Below, in pieces: positions 7,971 through 14,318 of a stretch of DNA of 20,642 bases; positions within the stretch are counted from its first letter, which is position 1, and each line of letters begins with the position of its first letter. The notes under the pieces are model-generated. The model did no database searches, had not been told where the DNA came from, and was given only the letters and a program-made list of their open reading frames with translations. The translations under genes were made by a program, and so were the position numbers. Source of the stretch: an uncultured Erysipelotrichaceae bacterium (lineage in GTDB: Bacteria > Bacillota_I > Bacilli_A > RF39 > UBA660); the NCBI GenBank assembly GCA_902783435.1, contig CACZQV010000032.1:1-20642 (forward strand), in the 5' to 3' direction.

Positions 7971-7979
7971 TGATATATT
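7971..7979 (+). promoter_or_regulatory. extended -10 promoter of the two-helix protein
   Basis: TGATATATT (TG-N-TATATT) sits 9 bases after the T-tract. The predicted leader is about 12 nt and is almost entirely the ribosome site AGAGGT. Confidence 0.45.
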
Positions 7980-7997
7980 AAAGAAGAGGTAATTATT

Positions 7998-8402
7998 ATG
8001 AATATATTAATAACGACAAGTGATTGTTCACAACCTGCATTATTAGGAATACTATCTGCATTAAAATCAGGATTAAAAATAATTCAAATAGCAGGTCCAA
8101 TTATTTTAATTATTGCACTAATAGTAGGCTTTACTAAAGGAACTATGAATCCTGAAGAAAAGAACTTTAAAAAGAAAATAATTAATTCTGTTTTAGCATT
8201 AGTTATTATGTTTGCACTACCAACTCTAGTAGATACAGTAATGAATGTATTAGGAGAAAACTTTACTATAAGTGAATGCTGGAAAGCTATAGATAATAGT
8301 AATACTGATAATAGCGATTCAGAATATAAAGATCCATATAACTATGATGAAAATGATAAAACTAAAATTATAAACGATGATGAATATGAAAAAAGCAATT
8401 AA
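7998..8402 (+). CDS. small two-helix membrane protein
   Basis: A 134-residue protein with two predicted membrane helices, about 28-46 (IIQIAGPIILIIALIVGF) and 62-80, joined by a short basic loop (NPEEKNFKKK). The positive loop suggests both ends face outside, putting C10 and C94 on the same outer face where they could pair. The C-terminal 35 residues are hydrophilic and rich in Asp, Asn, Glu and Tyr. The shape recalls VirB2/TrbC-like pilins of type IV secretion systems, but there is no signal peptide and no other secretion gene nearby, so I do not assign that function. It is a single-gene unit with its own promoter and terminator, converging on the ABC importer genes. Confidence 0.8.
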   Translation: MNILITTSDCSQPALLGILSALKSGLKIIQIAGPIILIIALIVGFTKGTMNPEEKNFKKKIINSVLALVIMFALPTLVDTVMNVLGENFTISECWKAIDNSNTDNSDSEYKDPYNYDENDKTKIINDDEYEKSN

Positions 8403-8424
8403 AAAGACTTATATAAGTCTTTTT
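8401..8424. terminator. bidirectional terminator between convergent genes
   Basis: AAAAAGACTTA and TAAGTCTTTTT form a perfect 11-base inverted repeat around TA, with T-runs on both strands. It overlaps the stop codon of the two-helix protein (8400-8402) and, on the minus strand, the permease stop (8409-8411). It should end both convergent transcripts. It is nearly identical to the rRNA operon terminator at 220-248. Confidence 0.85.
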
Positions 8425-9185
8425 TCTATTGTATTAATAACTAAATACATAACATATGAAATAATTCCAAGTATAAATATACTACAAATAACTAAATCTA
8501 AATTAAATACTTGAGAACCATACATAATTAAATAACCAAGTCCCATTTTAGATACTAATAATTCTCCCATAATAACACCAATTAAAGTTAGAGAAATATT
8601 TATTTTTAAAGTAGATATTATATTAGAAATATTACTAGGTAATATAACATATCTAAATAATTGTAATCTACTACAACTAAAACTTTTAAGTAATAAAATA
8701 TAATTCTTATTAACACTAATAAATCCATTATAAATACTAATAATAGTAGTAAATATACTAATAGTTAAAGCCATAACTATAATAGAATTAGTACTAGCTC
8801 CTACCCATATAATAAATAAAGGCCCAAGTGCTACTTTAGGTAGAGAATTAAATATTGTAATATATGGATCAATTACTTTAGAAAATATTTTAAATCTCCA
8901 CATCATAAAAGCTATAAATATTCCAATAAAAGTAGACAATATAAAACTAATAAATACTTCATATAAAGTAATACTAATATGTTTAATAAAATCTACTCTT
9001 AATATAGTATTAATAATTCTACTTGGAGAAGAAAATAAAAAAGTATTAATAATATTATATTTAGATAAAATTTCCCATATTAATAAAAATAAAAATAATA
9101 TTAAAATTCTAAATACATTAATTAATATTTTTTCTTTTCTGATTTTTTTTAAATAAACTTTATGTTCTAAACTATATGTGTACAT
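8409..9185 (-). CDS. ABC importer permease (SsuC/TauC type)
   Basis: A 258-residue integral membrane protein of the BPD-type permease family for nitrate, sulfonate, taurine or thiamine-precursor importers. Predicted helices are near 22-40, 74-96, 106-126, 135-155, 195-212 and 230-252. The coupling loop that contacts the ATPase is KSFSCSRLQLFRYVILP (167-183). It keeps the C-terminal R-x-V-x-LP-like part, but the usually conserved Gly is replaced by Ser (S170) and the next position is Cys. The start overlaps the end of the ATPase gene by 14 bases and has a strong ribosome site, GGAGGG, inside that gene. It is the last gene of the operon and ends in the bidirectional terminator. The substrate is not determinable from the sequence. 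Confidence 0.9.
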   Translation of the reverse strand: MYTYSLEHKVYLKKIRKEKILINVFRILILFLFLLIWEILSKYNIINTFLFSSPSRIINTILRVDFIKHISITLYEVFISFILSTFIGIFIAFMMWRFKIFSKVIDPYITIFNSLPKVALGPLFIIWVGASTNSIIVMALTISIFTTIISIYNGFISVNKNYILLLKSFSCSRLQLFRYVILPSNISNIISTLKINISLTLIGVIMGELLVSKMGLGYLIMYGSQVFNLDLVICSIFILGIISYVMYLVINTIEKRLI

Positions 9186-9915
9186 CTAAATCCCTCCATA
9201 ATAAATCATAGTAATATGAAAACTTACTATCTTTTCTATTTTCTATAGGATTACTTTTATTGATAAGTTCTATATCATATATATTTTTTATATGTGCAGG
9301 TCTCTTACTTAAAACAATTATCTTATCAGACATAGATATAGCTTGTTCTATATCATGAGTAACCATAATTAAAGTTTTGTTTTCTTGCTTTAGTATTTTA
9401 TAAATATCATCAGATATAGCTAAAGCAGATTGATAATCTAAGGCAGATGTAGCTTCATCTAAAAGTAATATATCTGGTTTTAATGCCAAAGTTCTAATTA
9501 AGGCTACACGTTGTCTCATACCTCCAGATAAACTACTAGGATATTTATTAATAAAATCACCTAGTCCATAAGTTTTTAATAATTTAATTACATATTCTTT
9601 ATTTTCTTTAGTAAGTTTATTTTTAACTCTTAGTCCTAATAAACAATTATTTAATATAGTCATAAAAGGTAATAGACAATCACTTTGTAACATATAGGCT
9701 ATACTATAATTATCTTTTAATTCTATAGTTCCATCTGATTTATCAATTAAATTACTAAGTATAGATAAAATTGTACTTTTACCACAACCACTAGGTCCTA
9801 TAATAGATATAAATTCTCCTTTATTAATAGTAAAATTAATATTATCTAAAGCTTTTATTTCACCATTCTTAGTATGATAAATTTTACTTAAATCCTTAAC
9901 TTTTAATATCTCCAT
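9172..9915 (-). CDS. ABC importer ATPase (SsuB/TauB type)
   Basis: A 247-residue nucleotide-binding subunit that powers import through the adjacent permease. All motifs are intact: Walker A GPSGCGKST (40-48), Q-loop at Q77 in MLQSDCLLPF, signature LSGGMRQR (129-136), Walker B ILLLDE (149-154) and the switch His in VTHD (H187). It matches the SsuB/TauB/ThiZ branch in size and in its Q-loop sequence. ATG at 9915 follows AGGAGG on the minus strand. A strong hairpin lies between it and the upstream lipoprotein gene, so it is probably expressed at a lower level than the binding protein, or from a weak promoter (GATAAT-like) in the gap. Confidence 0.95.
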   Translation of the reverse strand: MEILKVKDLSKIYHTKNGEIKALDNINFTINKGEFISIIGPSGCGKSTILSILSNLIDKSDGTIELKDNYSIAYMLQSDCLLPFMTILNNCLLGLRVKNKLTKENKEYVIKLLKTYGLGDFINKYPSSLSGGMRQRVALIRTLALKPDILLLDEATSALDYQSALAISDDIYKILKQENKTLIMVTHDIEQAISMSDKIIVLSKRPAHIKNIYDIELINKSNPIENRKDSKFSYYYDLLWRDLDVHI

Positions 9916-9942
9916 AAAACCTCCTATATTATCTTATGAAAT

Positions 9943-9976
9943 AAAAAAATAAGTGATAATGATATATCACTTATTT
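9943..9976 (-). terminator. intra-operon terminator after the binding lipoprotein
   Basis: Read on the minus strand, a perfect 12-bp stem (positions 9965-9976 with 9947-9958) has a 6-base loop and is followed by a T-rich run. The lipoprotein stop codon (9971-9973) is in the first arm. It separates the lipoprotein gene from the ATPase and permease genes and would reduce their transcription. Such dosage hairpins are common after binding-protein genes. Confidence 0.75.
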
Positions 9977-10969
9977 AATCTTATACATAAGTTTTTCATA
10001 ACTTACTTTTTCTTTTAATTCACCATAATCAATCATAATATCTTGTAGATGATCAAAACTTGTCTTTTTAAATTTAGTAGTTTTAGGCCATGTATCATTT
10101 TCTCTATATCTTTTAATAGAACTTTCTAAGTCATTAAGTGATGTATCAGGAAATTGTTTTAATACTGCTTTAGCTACTTCTTTATCACTATGAGAATGTA
10201 CATAATCTAATCCTTTTTGTATAGCTTTATCAAAATTTTTAATAGTACTAGGATGTTTATTTAAATAACTACTTCTAGCAGAATAAGAAGTATATGGAAC
10301 AGTACCTCCAAGTTTTCCAACACTTTCAACAACATATCCATAGCCTTGTCTCTCAACCATAGTTGCAGTAGGTTCAAATAGTGTTACAAAGTCCCCTTGT
10401 CCAGAAATAAATGCACCACTCATTGCTGGAAAGGCAACAGAAGTATCAATAGAAACATCATTTCTAGGATCAATACCATTTTGTTTTAAGGCATATTCTA
10501 ATGTCATTTCAGGCATACCCGCAGCTCTACCACCAATAATACTTTTACCACGTAAATCATCTAAAGTAAAATTATTAATCTTTTCTCTAGATACTATAAA
10601 AGTACCATCTTTTTGAGTTAATTGAGAAAATGTTTTTAAATAATCTTTTTCTCCTCCATTATAAACATAAATTGTAGCTTCACTTCCACAAAAACCAATA
10701 TCTGCATCATTTGATAATAATGCCGCAGTGACTTTATCAGCTCCACTTGTTAAGATTAAATTAATATCAATTCCATAATCTTTAAAATAACCTTTTTCTA
10801 TTGCCACATACATTGGTGCATAAAACACAGTATGGGCAACTTCTGCCAATGTAACTTTTTCTAATTTCTTAGATTTTTTTTCTTCATTATTAGTATTAAA
10901 TAAAACACTACATCCTATTAAAAAAATAGTAATAATACATAAAATATAAACAAATATTTTCTTTTTCAT
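9971..10969 (-). CDS. ABC substrate-binding lipoprotein, NMT1/SsuA-ThiY type
   Basis: A 332-residue extracytoplasmic binding protein with a lipoprotein signal: basic start MKKK, hydrophobic stretch and lipobox LIGC with C20 as the lipidated residue. I chose the ATG at 10969 because it follows AAGGAG and begins the signal peptide; an in-frame upstream start at 11038 lies in the promoter region. The mature part has family blocks such as YAPMYVAIEKGYFKDYGIDI, then DIGFCGSEA and DDLRGKSIIGG. These are typical of periplasmic-binding proteins for sulfonates, taurine, nitrate or the thiamine precursor HMP. It is first in an operon with ATPase and permease, so the cassette is complete. Ligand identity is open; no riboswitch or metabolic genes nearby settle it. 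Confidence 0.88.
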   Translation of the reverse strand: MKKKIFVYILCIITIFLIGCSVLFNTNNEEKKSKKLEKVTLAEVAHTVFYAPMYVAIEKGYFKDYGIDINLILTSGADKVTAALLSNDADIGFCGSEATIYVYNGGEKDYLKTFSQLTQKDGTFIVSREKINNFTLDDLRGKSIIGGRAAGMPEMTLEYALKQNGIDPRNDVSIDTSVAFPAMSGAFISGQGDFVTLFEPTATMVERQGYGYVVESVGKLGGTVPYTSYSARSSYLNKHPSTIKNFDKAIQKGLDYVHSHSDKEVAKAVLKQFPDTSLNDLESSIKRYRENDTWPKTTKFKKTSFDHLQDIMIDYGELKEKVSYEKLMYKIK

Positions 10970-11014
10970 ATAAATCTCCTTCAAAATACTATATGAAAGA
11001 TAAGAAAATATGTT

Positions 11015-11020
11015 ATTATA
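11015..11020 (-). promoter_or_regulatory. -10 of the ABC importer operon
   Basis: On the minus strand TATAAT is at 11020-11015, about 46 bases before the lipoprotein ATG. The -35 region is weak (TTCTAA-like near 11043-11038) and overlaps the left arm of an inverted repeat. A weak core promoter overlapped by a repeat suggests a regulated promoter. Confidence 0.5.
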
Positions 11021-11031
11021 GATTTTAAGGG

Positions 11032-11063
11032 AAAACATTAGAAACCTTATTTTATAATGTTTT
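11032..11063. repeat. inverted repeat between divergent promoters
   Basis: AAAACATTA (11032-11040) and its exact reverse complement TAATGTTTT (11055-11063) are separated by 14 bases, with arm centres 23 bp apart, about two helical turns. The left arm overlaps the presumed -35 of the importer promoter, and the right arm ends 3 bases before the -35 of the adhesin promoter. It could be an operator for a dimeric regulator of one or both units. A hairpin role is also possible but the loop is long. Confidence 0.5.
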
Positions 11064-11066
11064 TAC

Positions 11067-11095
11067 TTGAAAAATTAAAGACTAAGTGGTATAAT
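11067..11095 (+). promoter_or_regulatory. strong promoter of the adhesin-sortase operon
   Basis: TTGAAA (11067-11072), a 17-bp spacer and TATAAT (11090-11095), the latter preceded by TGG so that it is also an extended -10. This is the best sigma-A promoter in the window. The predicted start is near 11102, giving a leader of about 26 nt with GGGGAG before the ATG. Confidence 0.8.
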
Positions 11096-11127
11096 AAAGC
11101 CATTTAGTGAGGGGAGTTAGAATATTA

Positions 11128-12672
11128 ATGAAAAAAATCACAAAAACATTATTAACTATGATTACTGCATTCTTAATCATAGTTACATCTGTGCTACAAG
11201 CAAATGCAGCATCAGATACTATTCAACTAGGTACAGCAACTAAGACAAATTCTTATATCGCTGGAGTTTCTTTCTCATACAAAGTAACTACAGATGGTAG
11301 ATATTTATATTGTTTAAATATGCATAAGAATACAGCTACTAATGTTAAAGCTACATTAGTAAAAAACAGTAGTTATATTGATGGAGGAATCGTTTATATC
11401 TTAAAAAATGGTTATCCAAATAAATCTATTACTGGAGATAAAGATAAAGACTACTATATAACACAAACTGCTGTATGGTGGTATTTAGATATTGTTAAAG
11501 GAAGTACAAATTTAGGAGAACAATTTAAAGAAAATGGTTCTGATTCATATGGTATGAGACATTTTGTTAAAGGATTAGTAGATGAAGGATATAAACATAG
11601 AAATGATAAAATCGGAATTACTACTACTAAATTAGCACTTAATGTAACAACAGGAGATAGTTCTTTAGTATTAAAAGATGGAAGTTATGTATCTCATCCA
11701 ATTAAGGCAGTAACTGCAGATAATATTGGAGAATATACAGTAACATTAAAGAATGCTCCAAAAGGAACAAAAATAATTAATAATGCAAATGAAAAAGAAT
11801 ATACAGGTGCATTTAAAGTAAAAGCTAATGAAGCATTTAGAGTAAAAGTACCAACATCATCAATAACAGATATAAAATCAACAATTAAAATTGAAGCAAC
11901 TGCTAATGGATATGATCAATATATGGCATATGAATATCAACCAACTGATAGTAATATGCAAAATGTAGCATTACTTGAAAAAGTAACTTCAAAAGCTTCT
12001 GCTAATATGAGCTTAACAGTAGATTCTTCTAGAGTATCAATTACTAAAGTAGATTCAACTACTAAGAAACCAATTTCAGGAGCAAAATTAGTATTAAAGA
12101 ATTCTAATGGAACTGTAATAGCTAGTTGGACTTCAACAATTAATGCTCATGTTATTAGAAACTTAGCAAATGGAACTTATACAGTTGAAGAAACTGAAGC
12201 TCCAAGTGGATATTTAAAAAATACAAATAAAACTACAATAACAATTACAGATACAAATAGAGATATCAAAGTAACATTTGAAAATGCTCCTAAAAATGTA
12301 GTTGTTAATATTACAAAAGTTGATAGTGAAACAAATGAATCAATCGCAGGTGCAGTATTATTAGTAAAAGATAGTACTGGAAAAGAAATAGCTAAATTCA
12401 CAACTACTACATCATCTTATGTATTAAAAGATTTAGCAAATGGAACTTACACAGTAGAAGAAGTAAGTGCTCCATCAGGATATATAAGAAGTACAGATGT
12501 AATTACATTTACTGTTGATGATAGTCATTTATCACATCAAATTATATTTAAAAATACTAAAGAAGTACCAGTACCAGATACTGATAGTACAACTTCAATT
12601 ATATTACTAGTTATTGGTGTATTAATTACCGGTCTAGGAATTACTTATATTAAAAAGAATGCAAACGCTTAA
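11128..12672 (+). CDS. thioester-domain surface adhesin with SpaA repeats
   Basis: A 514-residue sorted surface protein. The signal peptide ends near ANA-A (residues 25-28). A Cys-Gln thioester (TQXA-type) domain follows: C62 in YLYCLN and Q113 in ITQTAVWWYL are the expected pair, which can bind host surfaces covalently. A middle domain (about 165-295) is unrecognised. Two SpaA/CnaB-type domains follow with a 90-residue period; the predicted isopeptide triads are K307-E355-N386 and K397-E445-N476, with identical spacing. The tail is a sorting signal in which VPDTD (482-486) replaces LPXTG, then a hydrophobic stretch and KKNANA. An in-frame GTG at 11107 would put charged residues before the signal and lacks a ribosome site, so ATG 11128 (after GGGGAG) is preferred. 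It overlaps the sortase gene by 14 bases. Role as an adhesin or pilus-tip protein is inferred. Confidence 0.92.
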   Translation: MKKITKTLLTMITAFLIIVTSVLQANAASDTIQLGTATKTNSYIAGVSFSYKVTTDGRYLYCLNMHKNTATNVKATLVKNSSYIDGGIVYILKNGYPNKSITGDKDKDYYITQTAVWWYLDIVKGSTNLGEQFKENGSDSYGMRHFVKGLVDEGYKHRNDKIGITTTKLALNVTTGDSSLVLKDGSYVSHPIKAVTADNIGEYTVTLKNAPKGTKIINNANEKEYTGAFKVKANEAFRVKVPTSSITDIKSTIKIEATANGYDQYMAYEYQPTDSNMQNVALLEKVTSKASANMSLTVDSSRVSITKVDSTTKKPISGAKLVLKNSNGTVIASWTSTINAHVIRNLANGTYTVEETEAPSGYLKNTNKTTITITDTNRDIKVTFENAPKNVVVNITKVDSETNESIAGAVLLVKDSTGKEIAKFTTTTSSYVLKDLANGTYTVEEVSAPSGYIRSTDVITFTVDDSHLSHQIIFKNTKEVPVPDTDSTTSIILLVIGVLITGLGITYIKKNANA

Positions 12673-13291
12673 TAAAAACACTCCTACTAAGACAGCCTTT
12701 ATTGGGGCAATTCTAACCTTAGTAGGAGGTTTCTTTATCTCATACAACTATATTGAATCAAAGAAAATAGTTGCATATGACTATATGTCTAATGCTTTCT
12801 ATAATGGAAGTGAAATAGTAGAAATTACTGAAGAAGAAGCTACTAATAAGAAAGTAGAAGATAAAGAAGAAGATACTCCAGTAACTAATGATTATATTGG
12901 TTACTTAACAATACCAAAAATAAATTTAACAAAGGGATTTGTTGATAAGAGATCAACAGAGAATGATGTTGAAAAAAACATTTTAGTTGTAGATGGATCA
13001 AATTATCCAGATACAGAGAAAGGAAATTTAATTCTAGCCGGTCATTCAGGAACAGGATGGAAAGCATTCTTCAATGACCTATATAAATTACAAGTTGGTG
13101 ATACAGCTCAAGTTACCTATAAAGGTAAAAAATATATATATTCTATAACTAATATATATACCCAACCAAAAGTTGGTAAAGTAGCTATTTATAGAGATTA
13201 TAGTAAAACAACACTAACACTAGTTACGTGTACAAATAATGATTCCACAACACAAACAATATATATTGCGGAATTAATAACGGTTGAATAA
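12659..13291 (+). CDS. sortase dedicated to the adjacent adhesin
   Basis: A 210-residue sortase transpeptidase with one N-terminal membrane anchor (about 12-28), an acidic Lys/Glu linker (51-75) and a catalytic domain. The catalytic His is H129 in LAGHSGTGW and the Cys is C191 in TLTLVTCT. The Arg normally found a few residues after the Cys is absent: the 19 residues after C191 hold no Arg or Lys. The AGHSGTGWKAFF and LYKLQVGD blocks are otherwise standard. The ATG lies inside the adhesin's last codons and has only a poor ribosome site, so translation probably depends on coupling. It should attach the adhesin to peptidoglycan or join it to other subunits. The class is uncertain. Confidence 0.9.
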   Translation: MQTLNKNTPTKTAFIGAILTLVGGFFISYNYIESKKIVAYDYMSNAFYNGSEIVEITEEEATNKKVEDKEEDTPVTNDYIGYLTIPKINLTKGFVDKRSTENDVEKNILVVDGSNYPDTEKGNLILAGHSGTGWKAFFNDLYKLQVGDTAQVTYKGKKYIYSITNIYTQPKVGKVAIYRDYSKTTLTLVTCTNNDSTTQTIYIAELITVE

Positions 13292-13314
13292 TAAAATTTA
13301 AAGGGGGAGTTAGA

Positions 13315-14259
13315 TTGAGTAAATTATCTTTACTAGATAAATTTAAAATCTTTTTTGAAGTATCTAAAAGTACTTCAGGGATTTTTGCTGTAATTATAAT
13401 ATTATTAGTAATTGGATTTATCTTTCTTAAAAATAATAAGAAAAATGAAGAATTAAGTAAGATAGTATATAGAGTATTTGCTTTAATAGTACTAGCTTTA
13501 ATGATAATTACATATCATGCCCCTTTAAATAATTTATTTGATTATATGATGAATAACTTATTTATAGTAATATACTTCCCTAACTTAGCCATATATCTAG
13601 CGGCAATAATAATAACAAACATTATTCTATGGATAAGTTTATTCAATTATAAAACATCTGAAAATATAAAAAGATTAAATATAGTAATATACTTAATTAT
13701 GAATTATTTATTAGTATTAATATTTAATGTTATAAATAAAAATAAATTAGATATCTTTAGTCAAGAATCTATTTATAAAAATAGAAATGCTACTGCATTA
13801 ATAGAATTATCTAGTATTATATTTGTATTATGGATTATATTCTTAATAATATATAAAATAATATTAATATATTTGAAAAAAGATTATAAACCTAAAGTTA
13901 AAAAAGTACTTGTTAAAAAAGAAATAAAAAAACTACCAGAAAACTTTAATAATATAGAAATACCTTCTTATGTATATGGTAATATTCCTACTAAAGTAAA
14001 AGTAGAACCAGATCCTAAAGAAGAAAAACTAAAACAAGTATATGAAGATATGTTGACATTAGAAGATTATAAACAAATACTAGAAATATTAAAAAATAAA
14101 AAAAGAAAATCTAAAACTAAAAAAGTTATAGAAGAAAAAGAAAAAACTAATGATTTAAAACTAGAAAAATTAAAAATAGAATTATTAAAACAACAAGAAA
14201 AAGAAATAGAAGATTCTAGATTTACAGAATTAGATAATTTATATAGAAGTATTAGATAA
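13315..14259 (+). CDS. unrecognised polytopic membrane protein with charged helical tail
   Basis: A 314-residue protein I do not recognise. Predicted membrane helices lie near 22-38, 49-66, 82-110 (long, perhaps two), 121-140 and 161-187. After these comes a highly charged cytoplasmic tail (188-314) rich in Lys and Glu, much of it likely helical or coiled coil (about 232-302), ending in FTELDNLYRSI. The start is TTG at 13315, placed 5 bases after a very strong GGGGGAG ribosome site; no ATG fits. It lies 23 bases after the sortase stop with no terminator or promoter between, so it is the third gene of the surface operon and may help position or regulate sortase-dependent assembly. That role is inferred from context alone. 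Base composition matches its neighbours. Confidence 0.82.
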   Translation: MSKLSLLDKFKIFFEVSKSTSGIFAVIIILLVIGFIFLKNNKKNEELSKIVYRVFALIVLALMIITYHAPLNNLFDYMMNNLFIVIYFPNLAIYLAAIIITNIILWISLFNYKTSENIKRLNIVIYLIMNYLLVLIFNVINKNKLDIFSQESIYKNRNATALIELSSIIFVLWIIFLIIYKIILIYLKKDYKPKVKKVLVKKEIKKLPENFNNIEIPSYVYGNIPTKVKVEPDPKEEKLKQVYEDMLTLEDYKQILEILKNKKRKSKTKKVIEEKEKTNDLKLEKLKIELLKQQEKEIEDSRFTELDNLYRSIR

Positions 14260-14273
14260 TACTTCTTTTTTTT
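14245..14273 (+). terminator. terminator of the surface operon
   Basis: AGAAGTATTA and TAATACTTCT are perfect complements around GA, so the real loop is the inner bases, and a T-tract follows. The stop codon TAA (14257-14259) is in the second arm. Confidence 0.85.
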
Positions 14274-14288
14274 ATATAAAATTTAAGT

Positions 14289-14294
14289 TATAAT
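14289..14294 (+). promoter_or_regulatory. -10 of pcrA
   Basis: TATAAT preceded by AGT, so it is not an extended -10 like most others here. The only T-rich hexamer at the right -35 distance is the terminator T-tract itself (14266-14271, 17-bp spacer). The predicted leader is about 18 nt. Confidence 0.45.
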
Positions 14295-14318
14295 ATAAAA
14301 AGACTGGATGTGAAATAT

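Noticed and set aside
10970..11038. Upstream start for the ABC lipoprotein
   Set aside because: It would place 23 residues before the lipoprotein signal peptide and runs through the likely -10 box. The internal ATG has AAGGAG and gives a normal lipobox signal.
10970..11066. Riboswitch (for example TPP) upstream of the importer genes
   Set aside because: The leader from the likely start to the ATG is only about 40 bases, too short, and no conserved riboswitch core is visible.
14310..14318. GTG 14310 as pcrA start
   Set aside because: It lies within the ribosome site of ATG 14319, and the extra residues are not part of the conserved N-terminus.
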